A DNA stretch of 64,000 bases from Qipengyuania sp. SS22. Its GTDB lineage: Bacteria; Pseudomonadota; Alphaproteobacteria; Sphingomonadales; Sphingomonadaceae. The notes under the pieces are model-generated. The model saw only the letters and a list, made by a program, of their open reading frames with translations, made no database searches and was not told where the DNA came from. Numbering within the stretch: the first letter of the stretch is position 1; each line of letters begins with the position of its first letter. Location of the stretch: the NCBI RefSeq assembly GCF_025736935.1, contig NZ_CP107048.1, forward strand, positions 1,616,001-1,680,000, given 5' to 3'. Made by a program: the position numbers and the translations under genes. Shown here piece after piece: positions 17,714-26,828 of this stretch.

Positions 17714-18537
17714 TTCTCCAGCGAGATCGATATCCGGCGGTTGCGCGGGTCGGTGGGGTCGCCCGCAATCAGCGGTTCGGTATCGGCAACCCCCTCGATC
17801 CGGCGGAACCGCTCGCGCGAAATCCCGTGACGGATGAGATCCTGCCGCGTCGTTTCGGCGCGTCCGGCCGAAAGCGACCAGTTGTTGACCCGCGTCGGGT
17901 CGCGATATTTGAGCGCATCGGTATGGCCGCGCACAGTGATCTTGCCGCCTTCGGGCGCAATTGCCTCTGCGACGAGATCGAGCAGGTCGCGCGCATCGGT
18001 GGTGAGGACCGTCGTGCCGAGCGAGAACATCGAGAAATCCGCATCATCGACCAGATCGATCCGGATGCCGGTGGTGGTGTTGATCATCCGCACCTGGCCC
18101 ATCAGCCGCTTGAGCCGTTCGCGGTCAGCGACCGCTTCGGTTACGCGCTGCTGGATCCGCTTGATGCTCGCCGTGCCTTCCTTGGACCCGCCCGTCGCAT
18201 CGCGGGGAACGGTCAGGGTCTTGGTCCCGGTCTGCCCTGCGGCATGCGGGTAGTTATCGACGTCCACCAGCGAAGAACCGCCCAGAACGCCGTCCGCGCC
18301 CGCGCTTTGTTCCTTGGTCTTCACCAGCGTCGGAGTGAAGTAATCGGCCAGCCCCTTGCGCTGGTCCTCGGTGGTCGCGCCGAGTAGCCAGAGCAACAGG
18401 AAAAAGGCCATCATCGCGGTGACGAAATCGGCATAGGCGACTTTCCACGCGCCGCCATGATGACCCGCTTCGACGACGGTCACCTTCTTGACGATGATCG
18501 GGGCCGGATCGTTGCGCCCGGCGGCGGAGCTGGCCAT
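17710..18537 (-). CDS. motB: Flagellar motor stator protein MotB
   Basis: A 275-residue stator subunit. A cytoplasmic start is followed by a single membrane helix carrying the proton-accepting aspartate, D37 in AYADFVTAMMAFF, then a plug/linker and a C-terminal OmpA-like peptidoglycan-binding domain (RGHTDALKYRDP, NNWSLSAGRAE). It binds the cell wall and, with MotA, forms the ion channel that drives rotation. It starts one base after the motA stop. The motAB pair sits at the downstream end of the flgB-flgL run. Confidence 0.95.
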   Translation of the reverse strand: MASSAAGRNDPAPIIVKKVTVVEAGHHGGAWKVAYADFVTAMMAFFLLLWLLGATTEDQRKGLADYFTPTLVKTKEQSAGADGVLGGSSLVDVDNYPHAAGQTGTKTLTVPRDATGGSKEGTASIKRIQQRVTEAVADRERLKRLMGQVRMINTTTGIRIDLVDDADFSMFSLGTTVLTTDARDLLDLVAEAIAPEGGKITVRGHTDALKYRDPTRVNNWSLSAGRAETTRQDLIRHGISRERFRRIEGVADTEPLIAGDPTDPRNRRISISLEN

Positions 18538-18538
18538 G

Positions 18539-19402
18539 TTACCGCCCTCGCAGCGCGTCGAGGAGTTCGTTCAGCCCGGGCCGCACGCTGTGGCCGAGCC
18601 CCGACCGCGCGCTTTCCACCACCAGCGGCTGCGGATGGCCATAGAGCGAGGCAATGATCACCTGCTTGACCGCGTGGAATATCTGCTCGTCCTGTTCGAG
18701 CACCTGCTTCAGCCGTCCCGCAAGCGGACCGACGATGCCATAGGCAAGCAGCACGCCGAGAAAGGTGCCGACCAGCGCGGCGCCGATCATCTTGCCGAGG
18801 ATTTCAGGCGGTTTGTCGATCGAGCCCATGGTCTTCACAACGCCCAGCACGGCGGCAACGATGCCCAGGGCGGGGAGCGCATCCGATAGTGTTTCGAGAT
18901 TGTGCTGCGGTTCGCGCAATTCGTGGAAATGCGTCTTCATCGCATTGTCCATGACCTCTTCGACCGCATGCGTTTCCAGCGTGCCGGAGGATACCACCAG
19001 CAGCGTCAGCGTGTCGCAGATCAGCGCGACCAGCGCGGTGTTCTTGAGCAAATTGGGATAAGCGCTGAACACGGTGGAATTTTCCGGTTCCTCGAGATGG
19101 CTTTCGAGCGCCACGGGTCCATCGTTCTTGAGCATGCGCATCAGCTGCGTGGTCAAGGCGATCGCATCGATATGGTCCTGCTTGTCGTGCTGGGGCCCCT
19201 TGAAGATCTTCCCGAATGCACGGCCGATCGCCTTCAGCCCGTCGAGCGAATTGCCCGCGACCATCGCGCCGATCGCGGCACCGCCGATGATCAGCATTTC
19301 ATAGGGCATGGCGGCCATCACCGGGCCCAGCGCGCCGCCGCTGAGCATGAAGCCGCCGAACACCATGACGAGCAGGACAACAATGCCGATAATCGCGTAC
19401 AT
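18539..19402 (-). CDS. motA: Flagellar motor stator protein MotA
   Basis: A 287-residue protein with four membrane segments: two near the N-terminus (about 1-20 and 30-50) and two near 180-230, with the family stretch PALGIVAAVLGVVKTMGSI and a charged cytoplasmic loop between. It torques FliG when protons pass through the MotA/MotB channel. A GAAGGAA ribosome site precedes the ATG. Only 26 bases separate it from flgL, so it is probably transcribed with the flg genes. Confidence 0.95.
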   Translation of the reverse strand: MYAIIGIVVLLVMVFGGFMLSGGALGPVMAAMPYEMLIIGGAAIGAMVAGNSLDGLKAIGRAFGKIFKGPQHDKQDHIDAIALTTQLMRMLKNDGPVALESHLEEPENSTVFSAYPNLLKNTALVALICDTLTLLVVSSGTLETHAVEEVMDNAMKTHFHELREPQHNLETLSDALPALGIVAAVLGVVKTMGSIDKPPEILGKMIGAALVGTFLGVLLAYGIVGPLAGRLKQVLEQDEQIFHAVKQVIIASLYGHPQPLVVESARSGLGHSVRPGLNELLDALRGR

Positions 19403-19428
19403 TTGAAAAATTCCTTCGGAAGGCGCGA

Positions 19429-20346
19429 TCAGCGCAGCATTGAGAACAGCGAGAGATTGGCGAGGCGCACGAAGCTGGCCTGGGTCGCCTCGAGAACCGT
19501 CAGCGTCTCCTGCAGCCGGCTCATCGTGACCGCGATATCCGCACCGCCGACGCTCATGCGTTCGTCGGCAATGCGTTCGGTGTTGATTTCGCGGCGCTCG
19601 CTCATGAGATCGATCCAGTTGAGCCGCGCGCCGACAACGGTTTGCGCAGTGGTCACCTTTTCCAGCCCCCGGTCGAGATCGGCGAGCGCCGCCGAACTGG
19701 CATCGGCGGCCGCCTGGCCTCCGCCTGCCAGCGCTATCGCCAGCCCGTCGAGGACCGCGAACAGATCGGTAGGCCCGGATGCGGCGTCGAACTGGAAAAC
19801 TTCCGGCCCGGTCATTCCGGGGATCACCGATTGTCCTTCGCCGATTTCGAGCGGCGTGACGGCGGCAGTGCCGACGAATTGCACGCCATTGCCGCTGCCA
19901 TTGTCGATATAGGCCTTGCCCGCGGCCTGCCCCCCGAGGAGCGCGTGCCCCGTGATGTTGCGGCTGTTGCCGAGCAGCACGAGATTTTCGCGCAGGCTGG
20001 CCACTTCCACGCCGATGGCAGCGCGCTGGTCATCGTTGAGCGTGCTCACTGTCGCCTGCACGGCCAGTTCACGCACCCGCATGACAATATCGGCGATCGA
20101 GCCGAGCGTCTGGTCGGTAAGCGCGAGATCGGCCTCGGCGAGCTCCGAATTGCGGGTGTCGACGCTGGTAATGCGTTCGGTGCGCGCGAGCATCCGCAAC
20201 CGCGCCGCGGCCACGGGATCGTCCGAAGAGCGTTCGAACCGTTCGCCCGTCCCGATCTGCTGCTGCAGCGTTTCGGCCTGCGCGCGCAGGCTGCCGATCT
20301 GGCGCGTGCTGCGTTCATAGAACGCCCCGGTGCTGAGATTGATCAT
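19429..20346 (-). CDS. flgL: Flagellar hook-filament junction protein FlgL
   Basis: A 305-residue flagellin-like protein (HAP3) linking hook and filament. The N-terminal helix region starts MINLSTGAFYERSTRQ and the C-terminal helix (ITVTMSRLQETLTVLEATQASFVRLANLSLF) resembles flagellin D0/D1 ends. It follows flgK with an ATGA overlap, the usual gene order. Confidence 0.93.
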   Translation of the reverse strand: MINLSTGAFYERSTRQIGSLRAQAETLQQQIGTGERFERSSDDPVAAARLRMLARTERITSVDTRNSELAEADLALTDQTLGSIADIVMRVRELAVQATVSTLNDDQRAAIGVEVASLRENLVLLGNSRNITGHALLGGQAAGKAYIDNGSGNGVQFVGTAAVTPLEIGEGQSVIPGMTGPEVFQFDAASGPTDLFAVLDGLAIALAGGGQAAADASSAALADLDRGLEKVTTAQTVVGARLNWIDLMSERREINTERIADERMSVGGADIAVTMSRLQETLTVLEATQASFVRLANLSLFSMLR

Positions 20347-21683
20347 CGCCCGATCCGCAGAAGAGTGTCGAAGATATCGCTGGCCGTCTGCATCGCGCGG
20401 CCCGAGGCCTGGAAGGCCTGCTGGAAGCGGATCAGATTGGCGGCCTCGGAGTCGAGATCGACCCCGGATTGCTGTTCGAGCGAGATGCGCGCGGAGGACG
20501 CGATCGTCTCCAGCGCGCTCTGCGTGACATTGCGCCCCGCGACCTTGCTCGACACGTCGAACAGGATCCCGCTGAGCTCCTGCGCGGGATCGAGCGCGGC
20601 CAGCGACTGGCGCAGCGCGTTGAGATTGGCATCGTCGCGGCTGGAGGCCCCCGCCCCTGCGGGCGCGGTCGCCAGACCGCGGCCCTCGCTCATGACGACG
20701 CGCAGCGCTCCGGCGGTACTGCCGGAGAAGATCGGTTGCCCCTGCGTGCCGTCGAGCGCGACGCCTGCGGCCTGCGCATTGTTCACCGCATCGGCGATGG
20801 TCGCCGCGACCGTATCGAGACGGGTGCGGACCGCCGCCAGTTCGGTCAGCGCGAGCGATGCGCCCGCGAGGCTCCCCGAACCCGGACTCACCGCCTGGCC
20901 GTCGACTGCGAAACTGAGCGTTCCGTCGGCAGCGGTGGCCGAGGACAGGGTCCCCGCAGTGCCGCCCTGGACGAAACTGCGCGGGGGATTGGTACCCAGC
21001 GAAACCGCAACGGTTCCGTCTGCGGCGAAGCTCGTCGTGAGCGCGGTGAAGCCCGACAGGCGTTCGAGCAATTGGTCGCGCTGGTCGAGCAGTGCCGCGC
21101 GGTCGCTGCTGCCGCTGCCGGCGCGCGTCAGCCGCAGGTTTACCCGCGCCAGTTCGCCGCCGATGATGTTGGCATCGGATATCTGCGCTTCGGCATCGAA
21201 CCGCAGGCCATCGCCCACCGCATCGAAACCCGAGGCGGTGATGTTGAACTTGTTCGCCAGCGTCGAGGCTTCGGCGACCACTGCGGCACGCCGCGACGGA
21301 TCGACCGGGTCGCCCGCAAGCTGCTGGAGCGCGGCTTCGAATTCTACGATCGAAGTGAACACGCCCGATTGTTCGAGCGCGCCTTCCATATTGCTCAGGC
21401 CCGTCAGTTCGACATTGGCGCGCTGGAGATCACCCGAAGTCCGGCGTACTTCGCCCTGCAGGAAGGCATCTGCATTGCGGCGAATTTCCGCAACGCGTGC
21501 GCCCGACAGCGAGATATCGCCGATCCGGCCCGCCCCGCCCGAGGCCGAGACTTCCTCGATCCGCAGGCTGCGCCGGACATAGCCGTCGCTCGACGCATTG
21601 GCGATGTTCTGCGCGGTGACGTCGAGCGCGCCGCGCGCCGCGCGTGCGCCGCTGGCGGCGATCGAGAGGAGATCGGAAGCCAT
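20343..21683 (-). CDS. flgK: Flagellar hook-associated protein FlgK
   Basis: A 446-residue junction protein (HAP1). The N-terminus has the axial-protein signature (ARGALDVTAQNIANASSDGYVRR) and the C-terminus the paired helix (EAANLIRFQQAFQASGRAMQTASDIFDTLLRIGR). The middle is shorter than in enterobacterial FlgK (about 550 residues). It shares one base with flgJ upstream and overlaps flgL downstream. Confidence 0.94.
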   Translation of the reverse strand: MASDLLSIAASGARAARGALDVTAQNIANASSDGYVRRSLRIEEVSASGGAGRIGDISLSGARVAEIRRNADAFLQGEVRRTSGDLQRANVELTGLSNMEGALEQSGVFTSIVEFEAALQQLAGDPVDPSRRAAVVAEASTLANKFNITASGFDAVGDGLRFDAEAQISDANIIGGELARVNLRLTRAGSGSSDRAALLDQRDQLLERLSGFTALTTSFAADGTVAVSLGTNPPRSFVQGGTAGTLSSATAADGTLSFAVDGQAVSPGSGSLAGASLALTELAAVRTRLDTVAATIADAVNNAQAAGVALDGTQGQPIFSGSTAGALRVVMSEGRGLATAPAGAGASSRDDANLNALRQSLAALDPAQELSGILFDVSSKVAGRNVTQSALETIASSARISLEQQSGVDLDSEAANLIRFQQAFQASGRAMQTASDIFDTLLRIGR

Positions 21684-21988
21684 CAGCGGTCACCCTGCGG
21701 CAGGAAGCGCGCCAATTGCTGTTCGATCGCCTGGGCGAAGCCGAGCTGGCCGGATTCGGCCGTGACTTCCGCGAAACGCGCATCGCGCATCTCGCGGAAG
21801 GTTTCCTCGCCCTCGCCGCCGAACAGCTCGTTGCCGCCGAAATCGGTGCTACGCGCGCTCGACAGCATCTGCCGCAGCAGAATCGCTTCGAACTGCTGCG
21901 CAGCCTGCCGCAATTCCTCGCGGATCGGCGAGGCTTCACGCTCGGGCAGCGGTGTCGCACCGGCGATATTGATGGGGTAAGTCGTCAT
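21683..21988 (-). CDS. flgJ: Rod-binding protein FlgJ, N-terminal domain only
   Basis: A 101-residue protein equal to the rod-cap half of FlgJ (QQFEAILLRQMLSSARSTDFG and a C-terminal helix). The muramidase half of enterobacterial FlgJ is absent; a separate lytic transglycosylase at 29811 probably supplies that function. Split FlgJ is known in many alphaproteobacteria. Coupled to flgI by an ATGA overlap. Confidence 0.88.
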   Translation of the reverse strand: MTTYPINIAGATPLPEREASPIREELRQAAQQFEAILLRQMLSSARSTDFGGNELFGGEGEETFREMRDARFAEVTAESGQLGFAQAIEQQLARFLPQGDR

Positions 21989-23082
21989 ATGATCACGAGC
22001 TCCGCGGTCAGCGACCCGGCCTGTTTGAGGCCTTCGAGGATGGCGACCAGATCGGCCGGGCTTGCCCCCAGCGCGTTGAGTGCATCGACCACTTCGGCGA
22101 GCGAAGCGCCCGGGCCCACGCGCGACACCACACTGCCTTCTTGTCGCGCGGTGATCGTGCTGTCGGGTTCGAGCGCGGTCTGCCCGCGGCTGAAAGGTTC
22201 GGGCTGGACCACGAGCGGATTCTCGTCGATCCGCACCACCAGGCTACCGTGGCTGATGGCGGCGGGCGCCAGCCTTACCGCGCTGGAGATGACGATCGTG
22301 CCGGTCCGGCTGTTGATCACGACCTTGGCCGCGCGTTCGGCCGGGTTGATATCGAGCATTTCGATATCCGCCATGATTTGCGCGCGCGTGTTGGCACCCG
22401 GCGGCAGCATCAGCGCCAGCGTGACGCCGTCCTCGACCAGCGCCATGCCCGGATAGGCGGCATTGATCGCATCGCGCACACGCGAGATGGTGAGGAAGTC
22501 GGCCTGGTAAAGGTTCCAGCGCAGCACTTCGGTGAAATCGAAATTGCTCGCCACCGCCTGTTCGACGCTGGCGCCGTCGGCAATCCGGCCCACGGTCGGG
22601 ACATTGACGGTCAGCTTCGATCCGTCCTGCCCCGATACGCCGAGACCGCCGACCGCGAGGTTGCCCTGCGCCATCGCGTAGATCTGTCCGTCGGCGCCAT
22701 AAAGCGGCGTCATCACCAGCGCGCCGCCGCGCAGCGACTTGGCCTTGCCCATGGTCGAAACGGTCACGTCGATCCGCTGGCCGGGCTTGGCGAAGGCCGG
22801 CAGTTCGGCAGTGATGATTACCGCCGCCGCATTCTTGAGCGCGGGATTGACCCCCGGCGGAAGCTGCAGACCGAGACGACCCGATACGCCGCGCATGGCC
22901 TGGGTCGCATAGGCGAAATTGTCGTCGCCCGACCCGTCGAGCCCGACGACGATGCCATAGCCGGTCAGCTGGTTCGAGCGGACCGACTGGAACTGGCCGA
23001 GATCGCGCACGCGCTCGGCAGCTGCCGGGACCGGCAGCAGCGCGAGCAGGGCGAAGAAGAAGAGAGCGAAGCGGCGGATCAT
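21985..23082 (-). CDS. flgI: Flagellar P-ring protein FlgI
   Basis: A 365-residue periplasmic ring subunit with a signal peptide (about residues 1-21, cut near PAAA-E). It has family stretches such as VRDLGQFQSVRSNQLTGYG near the N-terminus and a C-terminal segment with SLAEVVDALNALGASPADLVAIL. A longer frame runs back to 23265, but the ATG at 23082 has GAGGAT upstream and begins the signal peptide. It forms the bushing in the peptidoglycan layer and is helped by FlgA (28519). Confidence 0.95.
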   Translation of the reverse strand: MIRRFALFFFALLALLPVPAAAERVRDLGQFQSVRSNQLTGYGIVVGLDGSGDDNFAYATQAMRGVSGRLGLQLPPGVNPALKNAAAVIITAELPAFAKPGQRIDVTVSTMGKAKSLRGGALVMTPLYGADGQIYAMAQGNLAVGGLGVSGQDGSKLTVNVPTVGRIADGASVEQAVASNFDFTEVLRWNLYQADFLTISRVRDAINAAYPGMALVEDGVTLALMLPPGANTRAQIMADIEMLDINPAERAAKVVINSRTGTIVISSAVRLAPAAISHGSLVVRIDENPLVVQPEPFSRGQTALEPDSTITARQEGSVVSRVGPGASLAEVVDALNALGASPADLVAILEGLKQAGSLTAELVII

Positions 23083-23093
23083 GATGACTATCC

Positions 23094-23747
23094 TCAGAAG
23101 GGCGAAATCGCGCCGAAGAAGCGGGACAGCCAGCCTTCGCGGCTGGCGCGCTGGACCGAACCGGCGCCCGAATAGGAAATCCGCGCATCGGCCACCCGGA
23201 TCGACGGGATCCGGTTGTCCTGATCGATATCGGCGAGGCGGATGATGCCCGAAAGCTGCACCCATTCTTCGCCCTGGCTCAGTTGCATGACCTTTTCCCC
23301 GCGCACCAACGCCGTCCCGTTGGGTCGGACCTCGACAATGGTGACGGTCAGGTCGGCCCGGATCGAACTGGCTTGAGAAGCATCGCCCGAACCCTTGAAC
23401 GACGCGCGGCCCGAGGCATTAAGGTCGCTGTCGTCAATGCCGACGAATTCGGGCAGCGACAGGCCGATACTGCCGTCGCGCTTGGTCGAACCGCTGGTCG
23501 ATTTGGACGTCTGCGTCCGCTCGACCAGGGCGATGGTGACGATATCACCGATCCGCGCTGCGCGGTTGCCGTAATAGAGCGGCGCATAGCCGTGGCTGGC
23601 CTGGTAGATGGCCCCGTCGTGGTGGCGGGTCGGCGCGGCCTGGGGCGCGGGCGGAAGTACTGCAGCGAACCCTTCGGGGCGCGCGGAACCACCACCGCAG
23701 GCAGCCAGTGCGAGCGTCAGCGGGACAAGACAGAAAGCGGGTTTCAT
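23094..23747 (-). CDS. flgH: Flagellar L-ring lipoprotein FlgH
   Basis: A 217-residue outer-membrane ring lipoprotein. A signal peptide ends in a lipobox, LTLALAAC, with glycine after the cysteine. Family stretches include RAARIGDIVTIALVERTQTSKST and LSGIIRLADIDQDNRIPSIRVADARISYSG. The ATG at 23747, with GAGGAC eight bases upstream, is chosen over the in-frame ATG at 23762. Confidence 0.95.
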   Translation of the reverse strand: MKPAFCLVPLTLALAACGGGSARPEGFAAVLPPAPQAAPTRHHDGAIYQASHGYAPLYYGNRAARIGDIVTIALVERTQTSKSTSGSTKRDGSIGLSLPEFVGIDDSDLNASGRASFKGSGDASQASSIRADLTVTIVEVRPNGTALVRGEKVMQLSQGEEWVQLSGIIRLADIDQDNRIPSIRVADARISYSGAGSVQRASREGWLSRFFGAISPF

Positions 23748-23758
23748 GGCGAACGTCC

Positions 23759-24547
23759 TCACAGGGTCTGGTTGGCGTTGCGCAGCATTTCGTCGACGGC
23801 GGAGACCATCTTCGAGCTGATTTCATAGGCGCGCTGGCATTCGATCATCTCGACCAGCTCCTCGACGATATTGACGTTCGAGGCTTCGAGCATGCCCTGG
23901 CGGATATTGCCGCGGCCGTTCTCGCCGCCCGGGGCCAGCTCGGCTGCGCCGCTGGCGGCGGTCTCGACGAGAAAGTTGTCGCCGATCGCCTGCAAGCCTG
24001 CGGGATTGGTAAAGCGGGCCACCTGGATCTGGCCGAGCTCGGCCGGTTCGGCCTCGCCGGGCATCGCTGCCGACACGGTGCCGTCGGGCGATACCGCGAC
24101 CGCGGTCGCGCCTTCGGGAATGGTGATCGCCGGCTGCACGGCATAGCCCTGCTGGGTGACCAGCTGCCCTTCGGCGGACTGGGTGAAATTACCTGCGCGG
24201 GTATAGCCGATGCGGCCACCGGGCAGTTCGACCTGGAAATAGCCGTCGCCGTCGAGCGCGAGGTCATAGGCGTTGCCAGTCGTGCTGAGCGCGCCCTGAG
24301 TCATGATCTGGCTGGTCGACTGGACCGCCACGCCGGTACCGAGATTGAGCCCGGTGGCATAAGCGGTTTCGCCCGATGAGCGCTGGCCCGCGACACGCGC
24401 ATCCTGATAGGCGAGCGTGGCAAAATTGGCGCGGTCGCGCTTGAAGCCGGTGGTGCCGACATTGGCCAGATTGTTGGCGATGACGCGCATGCGCGAATCC
24501 TGGGCCTCGAGCCCGGTACGGGCGACCTGAAGGGCTGAAGTGGGCAT
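23759..24547 (-). CDS. flgG: Distal rod protein FlgG
   Basis: A 262-residue axial protein. It has the N-terminal axial signature (DSRMRVIANNLANVGTTGFKRDRANF), the central FlgE/F/G-like domain (ALDGDGYFQVELPGGRIGYTRAGNF) and the C-terminal coil (MLEASNVNIVEELVEMIECQRAYE). The length is the family norm. Confidence 0.95.
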   Translation of the reverse strand: MPTSALQVARTGLEAQDSRMRVIANNLANVGTTGFKRDRANFATLAYQDARVAGQRSSGETAYATGLNLGTGVAVQSTSQIMTQGALSTTGNAYDLALDGDGYFQVELPGGRIGYTRAGNFTQSAEGQLVTQQGYAVQPAITIPEGATAVAVSPDGTVSAAMPGEAEPAELGQIQVARFTNPAGLQAIGDNFLVETAASGAAELAPGGENGRGNIRQGMLEASNVNIVEELVEMIECQRAYEISSKMVSAVDEMLRNANQTL

Positions 24548-24565
24548 GGTCTATCCTTTCCCTGA

Positions 24566-25306
24566 TTAGCCGAGGCGCATGAGCTGCGCGCCGCTTTCGT
24601 CGATTTCGCGTGCGGTCGAGATGACCTTGCTACGCATGGCGAAGAGGCGCTGGGCATCGATCATCTCGACCAGCACTTCGGTGGTTTTCACATTGGATCC
24701 TTCGACCGCGCCGACCTTGACGGTCGCCGCTTCGTCGGTCGGCAGGATGCCGCCGCCTTCGACCCGGAAGAGGCCGTCGAGCCCCTTGCTGATCGGCGAG
24801 CCCTGCCACGCTGCCAGCTTGATCCGGCCGATTTCGGCGGGTGGCTGGTCAGGCGTGGCGGGATCGGCCAGCGTGATCGTGCCGTCGGGCGCGATCGCGG
24901 GAAAGCCGGTCGGCGGGATAGTGATCGGGCCGGTCTCGCCCATTACCGGGAGCCCCTCGCCATTGACGAGCAGGCCGGTGGCCGAAATCGACAGGTCGCC
25001 GCGCCGTGTATAGGCCTCGGTGCCGTCGGTCGCCTGCACCGCCATCAGCGCGTCGGTCGCCATCGCGATGTCGAGATCGCGCCCGGTCTGGACGATTTCG
25101 CCTGCGGCCATATTCGCGCCGCGCACGCGAGCGGTCTGCATCGCGCGCGCCTCGTTGGGCTGCCCCTCGATGGTGACGGCCCGCTGGTCGAGCATTTCGG
25201 CACGAAACCCGAGCGTGTTGGCATTTGCCATATTGCTCGCGATGACACGCTGGCTGTCCATCGACGCCCGCATGCCCGAAAGCGCGGTATGGATGAGGCG
25301 GTCCAT
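24566..25306 (-). CDS. flgF: Proximal rod protein FlgF
   Basis: A 246-residue rod protein with the axial N-terminus (SQRVIASNMANANTLGFRAEM) and the C-terminal coil (AVEGSNVKTTEVLVEMIDAQRLF). It lies between flgE and flgG, the standard place, and its length is standard. Confidence 0.93.
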   Translation of the reverse strand: MDRLIHTALSGMRASMDSQRVIASNMANANTLGFRAEMLDQRAVTIEGQPNEARAMQTARVRGANMAAGEIVQTGRDLDIAMATDALMAVQATDGTEAYTRRGDLSISATGLLVNGEGLPVMGETGPITIPPTGFPAIAPDGTITLADPATPDQPPAEIGRIKLAAWQGSPISKGLDGLFRVEGGGILPTDEAATVKVGAVEGSNVKTTEVLVEMIDAQRLFAMRSKVISTAREIDESGAQLMRLG

Positions 25307-25311
25307 GGCGA

Positions 25312-26124
25312 TCAGGTCCGCAGGTTGATGACGGTCTGCGAGATCTGGGTCGCGGTGTCGATCGCCTTGGCGTTCGCCTGGAAGTTACGCTGGGCGGTAA
25401 TCAGCCCGACGAGTTCCTCGGCGATATCGACGTTCGAACGCTCGAGCGCGCCCGAGAGCAGCGAGCCATTGGCGCCCGAACCGGGCGAACCATAGCTTGC
25501 CGGACCCGACAGGCCGGTGCCTTCCCAGTTTGCCGAGCCGACCTTCTTGAGACCGGTAGGCGAAATGAAGTTGGCCAGCGCGACCCCGCCGACGGGTTCG
25601 ACCGAACCATCGGTATAGGAGGCCTGGACCACGCCCGTGCTGGAGATGGTAACCCCGGCGAATTCGGCACCCGCGGCGTTGGTCTGCGGGACTGTGGCAT
25701 CGCTGATCGCATTGCCGGTCACTGCACCATTGGCATCGACCGGAAACAGCTGCAGCCGGTTGCCCGCACTGTCGGCGATGTGCCCGGTCTCGGTCATCGT
25801 GAACGAGCCTGCGCGGGTATAGAGCGTCGAGCCGTCGGCAGGCGAGCGCATGGTGAAGAAGCCATCGCCGGTCAGCGCGAGATCGAGCGCCGAACCGGTC
25901 TGTTCGACCGGGCCGAGCGAGAAGTTCTGCGTGATCGATTCCACCGAAGCGCCGATCCCCTGGATCATGCGCGGGTTGGTCAGCGCCGAACCGGCGACGA
26001 TCTCGGAGAATTCGGTGCGGCTGCGCTTGAAGCCGTAGGTCTCCGAGTTGGAAATATTATGCGCGATCACGCCGAGCGAGGTCTGCGCATTCTTCATGCC
26101 GTTGAGCGAGGTATAGAAGGACAT
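25312..26124 (-). CDS. flgE: Flagellar hook protein FlgE, unusually short
   Basis: A 270-residue hook subunit. The N-terminus (TSLGVIAHNISNSETYGFKRSRTEF), a FlgE/F/G core (DLALTGDGFFTM, YTRAGSFTMTETGHIADSAG) and the C-terminus (SNVDIAEELVGLITAQRNFQANAKAI) are clear. Typical FlgE proteins have about 400 or more residues because of an outer D2 domain; that domain is mostly missing, so the protein is about the size of FlgG. The assignment as hook, rather than a second rod gene, rests on its place between flgD and flgF and on the C-terminal QRNFQANAKAI typical of FlgE. Confidence 0.88.
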   Translation of the reverse strand: MSFYTSLNGMKNAQTSLGVIAHNISNSETYGFKRSRTEFSEIVAGSALTNPRMIQGIGASVESITQNFSLGPVEQTGSALDLALTGDGFFTMRSPADGSTLYTRAGSFTMTETGHIADSAGNRLQLFPVDANGAVTGNAISDATVPQTNAAGAEFAGVTISSTGVVQASYTDGSVEPVGGVALANFISPTGLKKVGSANWEGTGLSGPASYGSPGSGANGSLLSGALERSNVDIAEELVGLITAQRNFQANAKAIDTATQISQTVINLRT

Positions 26125-26139
26125 CGAATGTCTCCCTGA

Positions 26140-26421
26140 TCAGATTTCGGTGGCGGACTGGGTGGTGACGATCAGCTGGTCGAGCTTGTCCGCGATCTGC
26201 TCGAGCATGGCATTGGTTTCCGACACGCCGGCGAGCGAGGAGAACTGCGCCATCTGGGCGAGCATTTCCTTGTTATCGACCGGATCGAACGGATCCTGCT
26301 GTTGCATCTGGACGGTCAGCAGGCGCAGGAAATCGCCCTGCCCCAGCGCGTCCATGCCGCGGCCGGATGTGGAAGTGGTGGAAGCGACCGGCGAGGTCGT
26401 CTGGGTAGTTATGGTGGTCAT
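26140..26421 (-). CDS. flgD: Hook-cap protein FlgD, minimal N-terminal form
   Basis: A 93-residue protein equivalent only to the conserved N-terminal FlgD region: DFLRLLTVQMQQQDPFDP, then NKEMLAQMAQFSSLAG and a helix. Usual FlgD proteins exceed 200 residues and have a C-terminal Tudor/Ig-like domain, absent here. The stop is clean and the next gene follows in 15 bases, so this looks like the true gene and not a frameshift. Its start overlaps the flgC stop. Confidence 0.9.
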   Translation of the reverse strand: MTTITTQTTSPVASTTSTSGRGMDALGQGDFLRLLTVQMQQQDPFDPVDNKEMLAQMAQFSSLAGVSETNAMLEQIADKLDQLIVTTQSATEI

Positions 26422-26828
26422 TTCATTCTCATCGTTTCGAGCATGAGCTGCTTGGCGGTCGACATGGCCTCGACCATGTTGCGGTACTGGCGCGAGGCTT
26501 CGAGCATCTCGACCATCTCGGCGTTCTCATCGACGGGGGCTTCCCAGACATCGCCATTCTCGTCGGCGAGCGGGTGGCCCGGATCGTGACGGCGGATCGG
26601 CGCGACATCTTCGCGCACCACCCCGCCGACGCGGACCGACGAAAGCCCCGAGGCACGGTCGAGCTCCTGCTCGAACACGGTGCGCATCGGGCGGTAGGCT
26701 TCTTCCTCGCTGCCCGAGACCGAACCCGCATTGGCCAGGTTCGACGCCGCGGTGTTCATCCGCACGAGCTGCGCGGACATGGCGCGGTGGCCAACCTCGA
26801 AGAAGGATGTGGGCCCCGCCATCGTCAT
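26418..26828 (-). CDS. flgC: Proximal rod protein FlgC
   Basis: A 136-residue rod protein with the axial signature near the N-terminus (QLVRMNTAASNLANAGSV) and a C-terminal coil (ENAEMVEMLEASRQYRNMVEAMSTAKQLMLETMRMK). The ATG at 26828, overlapping the flgB TGA, is preferred over the upstream extension, which would swallow flgB. Another ATG lies two codons on at 26822. Confidence 0.93.
   Translation of the reverse strand: MTMAGPTSFFEVGHRAMSAQLVRMNTAASNLANAGSVSGSEEEAYRPMRTVFEQELDRASGLSSVRVGGVVREDVAPIRRHDPGHPLADENGDVWEAPVDENAEMVEMLEASRQYRNMVEAMSTAKQLMLETMRMK

Noticed and set aside
19642..21582. 646-codon plus-strand frame over flgL and flgK
   Set aside because: It spans two well-defined flagellar genes on the other strand and shows no domain.
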